NCBI RefSeq assembly: GCF_033958435.1
Contig: NC_134138.1
Span: 27,558,598 to 27,622,597 of the forward strand
DNA: 64,000 nt
Source: Carettochelys insculpta
Taxonomy: Eukaryota > Chordata > Testudines > Carettochelyidae
Reading direction: 5' to 3'
Made by a program: the position numbers and the translations under genes. Under the pieces are notes generated by a model. That model had not been told where the DNA came from and ran no database searches. It worked only from the letters and a program-made list of their open reading frames with translations. Positions within the stretch are counted from its first letter, which is position 1. Each line of letters starts with the position of its first letter. Positions 34,569 to 45,130 of this stretch are shown here, piece after piece.

Positions 34569-35492
34569 TTAGTTTAAAAACTGCTCTATGTCCTTTTTAA
34601 TGTTTAATGCCAGCAGTCTGGATCCACCTTGATTTAGGTGGAGCCCATCCTTCCTGTATAGGCTCCCCCTACCCCAAAAGTGTCCCCAGTTCCTAATAAA
34701 TCTAAACCCCTCTTCCCTACACCATCGTCTCATCCACGCATTGAGACTCTGAAGTTCTGCCTGTCTATCTGGCCCTGCGCGTGGAACTGGAAGCATTTCA
34801 GAGAATGCCACCAAAGATGTTCTGGATTTCAGTCTCTTTCCTAGTAACCTAAATTTGGCCTCCAGAACATCTCTTCTACCCTTCCCTATGTCATTGGTAC
34901 CAACATGTACCACGACGACCGGCTCCTCCCCAGCACTGCCCATAAGTCTGTCTAGATGCCTCGAGAGATCCGCAACCTTCGCACCAGGCAGGCAAGTCAC
35001 CATACGGTTCTCCCGGTCATCACAAACCCAACTATCTATCTTTCTAATGATCGAATCCCCCACTACTAAAACCTGCTTCTTCCTAACAGCTGGCGCTCCC
35101 TCCCCCGGAGAAGTGTCCTCGGCACGAGAGGATACAACATCACCCTCTGGAAGGAGGGTCCCAACTACGGGATGGTTTCCCTCTGCTCCCCTTGACTGCT
35201 CTCCTTCCCTGAGCCTTTCATCCTCCGTAACAGCCTCAGGACTGTCAGATTGGAGGTGGGACAGCCCTACTATGTCCCGGAAAGTCTCATCCACAAACAC
35301 CTCTGCCTTCCTTAGCTCCTCCAGTTCAGCCACCCTGGCCTCCAAAGCACGCACTCGGTCTCTGAGGGCCAGGAGCTCCTTGCATCGAGCGCACACATAC
35401 GCCACCCGCCCACAGGGTAGGTAGTCATACATACTGCACTTGACACAATAAACAGGATAGCCCCCACTCTGCTGCTGGGCTTCTGCCTCCAT
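34569..35492 (-). CDS. CR1 ORF1: zinc-finger, coiled-coil and SGNH esterase-like protein, intact
   Basis: 307 codons with no interruption, ATG at 35492. The N-terminus has 'YCVKCSMYDYLPCG' and 'VCARCKELL' (residues about 15-42), a paired-cysteine zinc-finger pattern. 'LRDRVRALEARVAELEEL' (about 43-60) is a coiled coil. The C-terminal half is an SGNH/GDSL hydrolase-like domain: block I 'VLVVGDSIIRKID' (about 142-154, catalytic Ser), 'VVVVHVGTNDIGKG' (about 192-205, GxND block) and 'YRKDGLHLNQGG' (about 282-293, Asp and His). In CR1-group elements ORF1 is an RNA-associated protein and the esterase is thought to act on lipids or membranes; that role is established family knowledge, not shown here. 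It lies 110 bp upstream of ORF2, the expected order. Confidence 0.92.
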   Translation of the reverse strand: MEAEAQQQSGGYPVYCVKCSMYDYLPCGRVAYVCARCKELLALRDRVRALEARVAELEELRKAEVFVDETFRDIVGLSHLQSDSPEAVTEDERLREGEQSRGAEGNHPVVGTLLPEGDVVSSRAEDTSPGEGAPAVRKKQVLVVGDSIIRKIDSWVCDDRENRMVTCLPGAKVADLSRHLDRLMGSAGEEPVVVVHVGTNDIGKGRRDVLEAKFRLLGKRLKSRTSLVAFSEMLPVPRAGPDRQAELQSLNAWMRRWCREEGFRFIRNWGHFWGRGSLYRKDGLHLNQGGSRLLALNIKKDIEQFLN

Positions 35493-36771
35493 TTCCTACT
35501 CTAGTTATATATGAGGGTTAATTAAATGTTTCAGATAGAGGTTGTTATAAAGGATTTAGTTTAAGGGCAACAGAAGTCACTGGCTCCCTCCAAGCTCCCC
35601 CTCTCAACTCCCCTCTCCAAACTCCCTCCTGTTAGCACGCACCCTGTTTGCCAGCACCCGGTCGCAAAGCTCCCTGGTCGCTTACTAGCAGGGTTTAAGT
35701 GCTCAGCCTCCCTGAGAGCTCCTCCCTCTGCCTACAGCTCAGCCAATCAGCACACGGTGTTTCAATTCAAACCTAATCAGCTTCCAACTGCCTGCCTGCC
35801 TGCCTGAGCACACGGCCTTTCAAACAAACAAACAAACACTCAGCTCAGCACTCCAAACAAACAAACTCCAAACTCCAAACTCCAAACAAACACACAAGCC
35901 CAAAACCTCCAAATATAAGCAGCCACTTACCCCAAGGTGCTTTAGTTTGCTCCTTCCTTCTCCTCCTCCAGGAGAGCCTCTCCAAACTCCCTCCTGTTAG
36001 CACGCACCCTGTTTGCCAGCACCCGGTCGCAAAGCTCCCTGGTCGCTTACTAGCAGGGTTTAAGTGCTCAGCCTCCCTGAGAGCTCCTCCCTCTGCCTAC
36101 AGCTCAGCCAATCAGCACACGGTGTTTCAATTCAAACCTAATCAGCTTCCAACTGCCTGCCTGCCTGCCTGCCTGAGCACACGGCCTTTCAAACAAACAA
36201 ACAAACAAACAAACAAACAAACACTCAGCTCAGCACTCCAAACAAACAAACTCCAAACTCCAAACTCCAAACAAACACACAAGCCCAAAACCTCCAAATA
36301 TAAGCAGCCACTTACCCCAAGGTGCTTTAGTTTGCTCCTTCCTTCTCCTCCTCCAGGAGAGCCTCTCCAAACTCCCTCCTGTTAGCACGCACCCTGTTTG
36401 CCAGCACCCGGTCGCAAAGCTCCCTGGTCGCTTACTAGCAGGGTTTAAGTGCTCAGCCTCCCTGAGAGCTCCTCCCTCTGCCTACAGCTCAGCCAATCAG
36501 CACACGGTGTTTCAATTCAAACCTAATCAGCTTCCAACTGCCTGCCTGCCTGAGCACACGGCCTTTCAAACAAACAAACAAACAAACACTCAGCTCAGCA
36601 CTCCAAACAAACAAACTCCAAACTAACACACAAGCCCAAAACCTCCAAATATAAGCAGCCACTTACCCCAAGGTGCTTTAGTTTGCTCCTTCCTTCTTCT
36701 CCTCCAGGAGAGCCTCTCCAAACTCCCTCCTGTTAGCACGCACCCTGTTTGCCAGCACCCGGTCGCAAAGC
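35493..36771 (-). promoter_or_regulatory. CR1 5' leader with tandem ~365-bp monomers, likely promoter
   Basis: After about 120 bp of unique leader, a unit recurs with starts ('ctctccaaactccctcctg') at 35613, 35978, 36363 and 36714, so three full monomers of 365, 385 and 351 bp plus a 58-bp partial. Each full unit has a GCCAAT motif ('agccaatcag' at 35741, 36105, 36491), a CAAA/AAAC tract, and TGCC repeats; length differences come from these tracts. Tandem monomers are known as promoters in some L1 families. That they promote this CR1 is inference. Confidence 0.75.
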
Positions 36772-37235
36772 CAGTTTCATCCTATTTTTCTGTCTCAACT
36801 TGGTTCTGTCTCTTTCAAAGTTCGGTCAGTTAGGAGGACCTTACTTGATTTGGTGAGTGTCTCTTTTTGTTTTGGTTTGAGGAGAAGCAACCCCATTCCG
36901 GGCACATCCCATTTTCCTGGAACACCAAACCCTTACCTTGCTTTAAGTTAAGATACGAGGAAGCTGTATACCAAATTTGGTGGTCATAGATCTTACCATT
37001 TGTTCTTACTCAGACAAGCAAACTCTCTGAAATACATAGTAGAGGAAAGCCAGGATCACACTGATCAATAACATTATGAAAGGTAGGTACAGATACCATG
37101 TAAAAAGCGTCATATGTATTATGGCCATATGTTCCTGAAGTCTGAATCAAGGCAGTATTGACAAGCAGGTTTCTGACAGATAAAGATTATGTCTATGTCT
37201 GTTCACAAGTGGATTAAGCATTGGAAGCAGAGCTT
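36772..37235. other. No gene; probable right part of an old repeat
   Basis: 'gctgtataccaaatttggtggtcatag' (in parts) near 36965 and 'caagcaaactctctgaaata' near 37015 resemble the end of a dispersed reptile repeat. It may pair with 30960-31377 across the CR1. Confidence 0.3.
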
Positions 37236-37590
37236 AAATTCAGCTGAAGCACTCCAGAGTGGAGCTCCCGTAAATATTTTCAAACCTGTGGGAGCCCCAG
37301 TGTGTCCTACAGAGCTGACCTTCCAAGTCTAGGCATCTTCTGCAGTACAGAAGCCCTGAGCCCTGGTATGCCCCGTGGGGCTAAAGCCTTGAGCCCACCT
37401 CCCTCAGATGAAAACCCCAAGCCCCCACTTGGCCCATGGGACTGAAGTCCTGAGGCCCACCCATCACAGAGGGCTAAAACCAGAGTTCTAGCGCCCTCCC
37501 CTATGAGGGTTGGAGCCCCAGTGCCTCCTGCAGGGCAGAAGCACTAAGACCCCTGCCTTGCAGCTGAAACTCAGTGCCCCAAATAGGGTG
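37236..37590. repeat. Degenerate minisatellite, 'gggctgaagccctgagccccc' type
   Basis: Phrases such as 'agccctgagccctggtatgcc', 'aaagccttgagcccacctccc', 'gaagtcctgaggcccaccca' and 'ggagccccagtgcctcctgc' recur at roughly 50-bp spacing with variation. Confidence 0.6.
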
Positions 37591-40389
37591 ATGTCTTAGA
37601 AGGCCCTGAGAAATAATCTCTGAGAATTTAAATTCTGATTATAAGACTACACAATGAAAGCCCCATTTACAAATAAAGACAACAGGGAAGCAAGACATTG
37701 GAAACTGACTTGAACCACAGGAGTTTGTGCCTCTGGTAACCTATAATAAACTTGGGGGACATAAGTAGAAAGCAAGGAGACACCCCTTTCATCCCGAATC
37801 TATGGAAGCAGGTGAAGGGTGTGTTTACATTAATGAAAAAAGGGATCCCAATCACCTTTGGTTGGAAACATTACAAAAGAAATAAACTTCCTTAAACAGA
37901 AGGTTAGCACGTTCAATTTAATTCCTAGAATGCATGATATAATTTTGTTCTATATATAACCATTTCTGTTTCCATTACCTTCACCTCTGTCTCTTGAGTC
38001 TTCAGCTTTGATAATAAACACATTTGCTTTAATTACAACTGCCTGTACTAGTGCTGTGGAATTGACCCTCAGCTGAATCATTCAAATTATGTACACTGTT
38101 CCCTTTGAAAACATTGGGCCTGATCATTTTGTAAGCGTTCAGTGGTTAATGGACTACATACTACAGGGGAGGAGAGATGCTTCAAAGGGGCTGGGAAATT
38201 GGGATGCACTTACTGTTAATCTGTAATGAACCAGCATAACCCAGAGGAGAGTGCTTAGGTGGCTAATAGATTGGAGGTGTCAGGGAGCCAACCTTCCATT
38301 AAACAGAAGCAATTTACACTGTCTCTGGAGGCAGAGGGGTAACACGGTGACTCAGTCCTAAACACTCCAAGAACAGTCACAAGAATGACTTTACTTACTG
38401 CTTTATTGGGTTATACAGAAGCTACAGCCAGAAAGATTCTGTGAAGCTCCATGTATCCATTTACCTCATGAGGATTTGCCATCACCACAGCAGCTGAGCA
38501 TCTTCCACATAAAATAATAACACAAGCAAAATCCCTAGGGGACTTTGTGGAGTCAACTAAATGTTATGGATTGCTACTGTATTAAACAAACTTCCATCTC
38601 TGTTGTTTGACTTGATACTTAGGAGCATCCATTAATATAATATGTTTAAGAATTTCAAGATGTGTGGTGTGATTGATTTTCTGCAAAAGACATGGGGGAG
38701 TTTAGTAGCCAGCAACAATATATTGTGCTCCCATATGGGAGAACAGAGTTTGGAAAGAGATAAGAGAAAGCTGATCTCACAAGGGGAGATTAGTAGATAA
38801 GTTATTGTGCTCCCCTCCCCCACAAGCAGGTTCTATTAGGAGCTAAGTTGTGGATATAATTAATTGAATATGCGTGAAATTAGGACCAGTCATGTACAAA
38901 CACAGGAAGAGGTGACTGGAGACAGATCCCTGGAGTGAAAATCAGTCACTCTGGAATTGTGTAGCTTCATTGTATGTGCCAGTCCCAGCCATCATTAAGC
39001 CCACAAGGAAGGACAGCGAGTATCTTAGGGCACAAGGGAAAAGAAAACAGATCCAGATAGGATAAAATCAGTTATTTCATTTTGGATCTGAATCATCTTT
39101 GATGTTGGGGCTGTGATTATTGAATGGAGATGACTGGAAATATCTTTCATTCCAAACTGACATGATCATGTGGAGTCTTATTTCTTTTAGCATGTCAAAT
39201 TAATTAACTAATTTTGTACAATGCTTTGAAAACGGGTAGTCACACACATATACACATACCAACAGTGCAGCTAGTGCCTCAAAGAGAAGAGACAAGATAG
39301 GACTAGGATAGGACAAATTCAGAACCAGACATCTTAGCCTTTGATTTGGGCATATATTTCAGAAAAAAAAATATTTAACAGAACAATAAAGAAGTACACA
39401 GGAAAACAGAGACATGCGATCAATATGCTGGGGAAAAAATGAGTTATAAAGGACTTGAACATTTAAAATGGATTTTGAAACACATGAGAGAAACAACCCA
39501 TTCATCATACTGAATGTTTGGCTGACTATGCCATTTCAAGGGGATCAGAAAGAAATATCTATGTAACCACTGCCAATGTCCCTGTCAAAGGGTATTGCCT
39601 TCTTTAAGGGAAAAGATAGAGCCAGCACCACCTGTATTACAATGAATTGCAACCCAGCTTGAGGGTCTGGTATTAGCACACTGAAGACTTGGGCCTCATA
39701 AAAAAGGCTTGAGAGAACACATCTGGGAGGAAGCTGAGACAGGAACCACAGGGAACAGCTTAGGCTCTTGAGAGGAGGACTGAGACAGGACCTGTAAGAA
39801 ACAGAAGATTACTAGAGAGAAGCAGCAGGAGTCCCTAGGGAGGAAAGGCAGTAAAAATCTGTTGAGGAAAGAGGCTTGAGAGAACTTTGCAGGCCCAAGG
39901 GAGCAGTAGCAAAGTCCAAGGAACTTCTGTAAACCAGAAGTTATGAGAGAAAATCCAGGGAAGGCAGCCACAGAGTCACCCTCTGTAACAGAGTCAGAAG
40001 GAGGTAAAGGGAGCAGAAATATGAATTGTTAGGATCTGTTGTTTGACATTTATATGGAACTTTGTTATTCCAGAAGGTGACTGAAGTGTATGTAAGACCT
40101 GTATGGGGGACTGAGTCACGCAGAAGAGATCCTCTGCAGAAACAGGTCAGCCAACAAAAAAGGGGTGCTATAATTGGAAGGGACCCTGGAATATATCATT
40201 CTGACCCAAAGGGGCACTCAGGCTCCCTGATAGTCCCAGTCCACTTTTACCTCCTGTAGAGATTGAAAGGTCAGCAGTATAGAGGAAAGTGTTACATTTT
40301 TGTAGCACACAGATTTTTCCAGGATCATTTTTTAAAGCAAGCAAGGTTTGATATTCCAAGACTTTCCAGAGATTTATTTACATGGACAT
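37591..40389. other. No recognised gene
   Basis: Long stretch of AT-rich, single-copy-looking DNA. Open frames are short and without recognised motifs. A purine-rich block at 39690-40020 gives a leucine/serine-rich minus-strand frame that I do not accept as a gene. Confidence 0.4.
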
Positions 40390-40392
40390 TAA

Positions 40393-40828
40393 GGCCGTGT
40401 CTACACGTGCCCCAGACTTCGAAATGGCGACGCAAATGGCCATTTCGAAGTTTACTAATGAAGCGCTGAAATGCATATTCAGCGCTTCATTAGCATGCGG
40501 GCGGCAGCGGCTCTTCGAAATTGATGCTCCTTGCCGCCGCGCGTTTTGTCCAGACGGGGCTCCTTTTCGAAAGGACCACGCCTACTTCGAAGTCCCCTTA
40601 TTGCCATCAGCTCATGGGAATAAGGGGACTTTGAAGTAGGCGGGGTCCTTTCGAAAAGGAGCCCCATCTGGACGAAACGCACGGCGGCAAGCCGCGTCAA
40701 TTTCGAAGCGCCGCTGCCGCCCGCATGCTAATGAAGCGCTGAATATGCATTTCAGCGCTTCATTAGTAAACTTCGAAATGGCCATTTGCGTGGCCATTTC
40801 GAAGTTTGGGGCACGTGTAGACACGGCC
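40393..40828. mobile_element. Fold-back PIF/Harbinger MITE (436 bp) with TAA target duplication
   Basis: TAA flanks both sides (40390-40392, 40829-40831). The two halves are almost perfect reverse complements of about 210 bp each: for example 'ctgaaatgcatattcagcgc' on the left and its inverse on the right, centred near 40610. The ends are GGCCGTGTCTACACGTG. TTCGAA words are frequent and mostly undecayed, so the copy is young. It has no coding capacity. Confidence 0.92.
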
Positions 40829-40869
40829 TAAGAGATGAATCTGCTCCTATTAGTCAGTGGCAAGACTCA

Positions 40870-41075
40870 AAGTCTGCGTCTACATTACAGTGATCCTTTG
40901 AATAAAGTTCTTCTGGAAGAGATCTTCCGAAAAAACTTCTTTTGAAAGATCGCCTCCACACACAAAAATGTGGATCAAAGGTCAATCTGCTCTTTCAATA
41001 GACAGTGACCACACAGCCCCTGCTCTTTCAAAAGAACAGACCAGGGATCGAAAAATCCAGCTCAGTCAAAAGCTG
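40870..41075 (+). mobile_element. Harbinger-like MITE fragment, 'cttcgaaagaagttcttc' family, copy 2
   Basis: 'tctgcgtctacattacagtg', 'aagttcttctggaagagatc', 'tccacacacaaaaatgtgg' and 'gaccagggatcgaaaaatcc' parallel 17263-17460. The right end is missing. Confidence 0.6.
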
Positions 41076-42605
41076 TTTTGGGAGAATTTTTCCCAGAACA
41101 TGACCTACTGTAATTTTCTCAAAATGTCCTTATAAACTCTCCAGGAATTGTTTTCAATAGTCACTGGGAAATGGATGCCGATTCCAGGAGACTCCAAGCC
41201 TATTTCGGTGGGTTGGCAGCCGTACACACAGCCTTGCTAAACTGGGCAGCCAAACAGACCATGGCCGCTAGGCCACACAGACCTGATGAACAGAGCAGCC
41301 ATACTGCCTCCAGCCATTAGTCCCCACACTAATGGTAGGTCATGACGAGAGGGCAATTATACTGATGCTTATCATTGGAACACGCAGCCCTGATGGAGGG
41401 CAGCAGTTTTGTGGCTCAGATTCTTGAGCTATGGAGCCCTGGATAAGGGCAGCCATGTTAACTTTTACCTCATCCCACACTGTGCTGAGACAGTGGGTAA
41501 TCATGTAGACTCAAATGTGGGGAAATAATTGCCCTCACCCATCCAAAGATGGGGTGGGGCACACTTGCCTCATGACAATGCCAAGTAAATGATCCACCTA
41601 GACGTGTAATTTGATTTTGCAGTGATGGATGCTATACAACACCCTGTAATATACAGACGCAAATAGTTTCCAGGTATTTGAAAGCTACACATATGTATAT
41701 TCAAGGTAGTTTCTAGTATGGCACATTTGTAGTACAGGCTATTGTATCTTTTGCATAGGGCCTTGGGCACAAATAACTCTATAAGCTGTCAATTAGGCAA
41801 CATCTGCTAGAACCCATATAGGAAGGGACTTGAGCAAGGGCATGATTTTAAGCAGATGAGTAGCCCCACGGATGTCAACTGTAATTTATCAATCCAATTC
41901 TCCATGACCTAAACCAAGGTTCAGGCACAAACCTTTGCTAACAATTCCTCTTTCTATCTGGAATTACTGTGGAGAAGCAAGTATCCCATAAGAGCTTCCT
42001 GCTCCCACAGATAATACATGTTGAGGGCATAAGCACAATCTTAAAATAAAAATTCAGAAAGACTTTTTGCCTAAAATGCATGTACAGCAGTGCTTGCAGC
42101 TGGAGAAGACTTTGACATAAAGGGATGTCTGTGAGAATACTCAGACACAAAGACCAATTAGTAGATAAGTGGAAGGAGATACTGACAAAGACAATACTGC
42201 TCTAGTGAAGTGATTTAGAAGGAATTAATTTAATGAAACAGCTGTTCTATTTTTCTCTTCCATGAACGCAAAGCACTTGAGTGAGACCACTTCAGATTTG
42301 TCTTTCCGTTGTCCCACTATCTTTTATTGTGCACAAGTGAAAACAGAAACTCTAACAGCACTCTGAGCCAGTTTTGGCCTCTTGTAGGTACAGCACTCTG
42401 GCAGCTTAAAGGGCCCTTAAAAGTAATGTGCAACCTATTATAAATGCCCTTTATACTGCCAGAGTGGTACAAAGGGGCCTTAGAAATCTACCTTGTGCAA
42501 AGGTCAGAACAAGATCTACATACCACCAAGCTCCTCAAAATATAACCTAAGTGGAAGTTAAGTTTTGCATTTGCCTTGTGATGACATTTGTAAAGGAATG
42601 AACTT
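41076..42605. other. No recognised gene
   Basis: Unassigned DNA. Phrases like 'gggcagccatactgcctcc' recur loosely at 41260-41460 but no clear unit emerges. Confidence 0.35.
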
Positions 42606-42725
42606 CCATAGCTTTGTAGATTTTAAGGCCAAAAGAGACCATTAGACCACCTAGTCTGGCTTCCTAACTTACACAGGCCATAGAATTCACCCTAAGGGAT
42701 CAGCTCAGCTTCCAGCAAAAATGAA
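42606..42725 (-). repeat. CR1-like tail fragment
   Basis: 'ttttaaggccaaaagagacc', 'ccacctagtctggcttcc' and 'acacaggccatagaattcac' resemble the reverse complement of a CR1-type 3' tail. Low confidence on family. Confidence 0.4.
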
Positions 42726-43309
42726 GTCCTTCTATTGGCATCAATGGCATTTGGTTCAGTCCCTGAGGGCATCCAGTTCTCATGGTTTCCTCCATGTGCC
42801 TATGAACAAACATTTGCTGCTCCCTGCTGGAGGCCCCACCACCTTGCTTGTAAACCACTTCTAAAGATGTCCTTTTAGAGAAAAAGAGCACCTCTTAATT
42901 CTCCAGGAGCTTTCTTGAGAGGATCAGCTTTCTCCAGGATCAGCTGTGGAAAGAATTAATGAGGACTGCTCCTCTAGGCTACGTCTACACGTGAAGCCTA
43001 CATCGAAGTAGCCTATTTCGACGTGGGAATAGCGTCTACACGTCCTCCAGGGCCGGCAACGTCGATGTTCAACTTCGACGTTGCACAGCCCAACAACGAA
43101 ATAGGCGCAGCGAGGGAACGTCTACACGCCAAAGTAGCACACATCGAAATAGGGCTGCCAGGCACAGGTGCAGACAGGGTCACAGGGTGGACTAGCGCTG
43201 CCGGGGCAACAGCTAGCCGCTCCCTTAAAGGGCCCCTCCCAGACACACTCAGCCTGCACAGCACGCGGTCTGAGGAGCCATAGGCACACAGACCCCGGGC
43301 GCCGCAGTC

Positions 43310-44681
43310 ATGGACCCCCAGCAGCAGCAGCAGCTAGAGGTCCACCCAGCCCTCCCGGCAGGAGCAGGGCTTGCCCTGACCCATGCCATGTGGGAGGCAG
43401 CTGAGCACCTCCTTGCCCCAGGGGAGGAGATGCCCCCAGGGCAGCAGGGCTCAACCCCTACCCCTGCAGCACCCCGCCCCACCCCCCGCCTCACACGCCG
43501 GCGGCTGTGGAGCTACCCCACCAGCACCGACTGGTGGGAGCGGCTGGTGCTTGGGGAGTGGGACGACGACCACTGGCTCAGGAACTTCAGGATGACCCGC
43601 CAGACATTCCTGGAGCTGTGCCAGTGGCTCACCCCCGCACTCAGGCACCAGGACACCGCCTTGCAGCGTGCCCTCACAGTGCAGAAACGGGTCGGCATCG
43701 CTGTCTGGAAGCTGGCCACTCCCAACAGCTACCGATCCGTGGGCCAGCAGTTTGGTGTTGGAAAGGCCACCGTCGGGGCTGTCTTCATGGAGGTAAGCGA
43801 ACCCATGGGGGGAGGCCAGAGCAGGGGGGCCAGAGCAGGGCAGGGGGGCCAGGGCAGGGCGGGGCAGGGCAGGGCGGGGCCACGCACACCCTGCTCACCC
43901 CTCATTGGTGCCATCCCATGTGCTTTCTCTGCAGGTTGTGCGTGCCATCAACGCCATGCTCCTGCACAGGCTCGTGAGGCTGGGGGACCCAGATGCCACC
44001 ATCGCCGCCTTTGCCACCCTGGGCTTCCCCAACTGCTTCGGGGCTCTGGATGGGACTCACATCCCCATCCGCGCCCCGCATCACAATGGCGGATGATACC
44101 TGAATCGAAAGGGCTACCATTCTGTCGTCCTCCAGGCCGTGGTGGACAGCCGGGGACGTTTCCAGGACATTTACGTGGGCTGGCCTGGCAGCACCCACGA
44201 CGCCCGGGTTTTCCGGAACTCGGGCCTGTGCCGCCGGCTGGAGGCGGGGACCTACATCCCCCAGCGGGAGATCCCTCTGGGGGACACCACCATGCCCTTC
44301 TGCGTCATCGCAGATGCGGCCTACCCCCTCCGGCCGTGGCTCATGCACCCCTACACGGGCCATCTCTCCGCTAGCCAGGAGCGCTTCAACGAGCGCCTGA
44401 ACCGTGCGTGCCAGGTTGTGGAGCGCTGATTTGGCCACCTGAAGGGACGCTGGAGATGTCTCCTGACCCGCCTGGATGCGGGCCCCAACAACATCCCCCA
44501 GATTGTGGGTGCCTGCTGCGCCCTGCACAATTTGGTCGAGAGCAAGGGGGAGACCTTTTTCCAGGGCTGGGCTGCGGAGGCCGGCAGGGCACACGTCCAG
44601 CCACCTGCTGCCCTCAGTCGGCAGGTGGACCCTGAGGGGACCAGGGTCCGGGAGGCCCTGCGGGCCCACTTCAATGATTAG
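43310..44681 (+). pseudogene. Harbinger DDE transposase, one intron, two premature stops
   Basis: Catalyses excision and insertion of Harbinger DNA (DDE_Tnp_4, HARBI1-like). Exon 1 43310-43792 starts at ATG with a Gln run (residues 4-8), then 'TRQTFLELCQWLTPAL' (about 104-119) and 'YRSVGQQFGVGKATVG' (about 140-157), the helix-turn-helix area. Intron 43793-43934 (142 bp, gtaagc...ctgcag). Exon 2 43935-44681 continues in phase: 'FPNCFGALDGTHIPI' (first catalytic Asp), 'VGWPGSTHDARVFRNS', 'FCVIADAAYPLRPW' (second Asp), then 'CQVVER-stop-FGHLKGRW', whose Glu is the likely third catalytic residue. Total about 409 residues. In-frame TGA at 44094-44096 and 44427-44429, both plausible CGA-to-TGA changes, inactivate it. 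AATAAA at 44893-44898 is a likely polyadenylation signal. Confidence 0.93.
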
Positions 44682-45130
44682 GCCGTGGGGTGAACTCTGC
44701 CCAGGCCCCCTACTGCCCGCCCCTTCCTCCCCCACACTCCTGCCCCAACGCCCACACCATGGAGCACCCCACCGCCCCCCATCCCCCACTTGTCCTGGAC
44801 AAATGACAGCACGCACTTGTGGCTGAACGTAAATTTTTTTTTTCCTTGCCGAAACTTATTTTTTCTTTCAGAAATTTTTTGTTTTTGATGTAAATAAATA
44901 TATGTGAACCACAAACAGAAAACAACGAGGTACAAATGTTCAAGAAAAGCAATATGTACAAAAATAAAACAATCCAAAGAAACAACTGTCTGCCATAAAT
45001 AATAAAAAGAAAACCAGGGAGGATAAAGGGGAGAACTATTTACATGGGGGGGACGGGGCAAACGGGGGGGACCAAAAAAACAGTGTCCAACTATATACGG
45101 GGGGGGGGCCACGTCCCGTGCCCCTCGCCC
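44682..45130. other. Intergenic region between the two convergent Harbinger genes
   Basis: AT-rich centre (44830-45010) with AATAAA motifs, then G-runs near 45050-45110. It serves as the shared 3' region of the two genes. Confidence 0.6.

Larger units (their letters stand above)
31378..36771 (-). mobile_element. Young, near full-length CR1 LINE (5.4 kb)
   Basis: Minus-strand element: 3' tail at 31378 ('ataagaacataagaatggcc'), 3' UTR to 31561, ORF2 31562-34458, ORF1 34569-35492, then a leader with tandem monomers to 36771. ORF1 is uninterrupted and ORF2 has only two lesions, so the insertion is recent. Most CR1 copies are strongly 5'-truncated, which makes this unusual. No target-site duplication was found, as is normal for CR1. 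Confidence 0.93.

Noticed and set aside
35613..36771. Direct repeats as a CRISPR-like array
   Set aside because: The units are 351-385 bp, contiguous and without spacers, and they sit at the 5' end of a CR1.
43902..44816. 304-codon minus-strand frame
   Set aside because: Antisense to the Harbinger transposase exon 2; the plus strand carries the recognised DDE domain.
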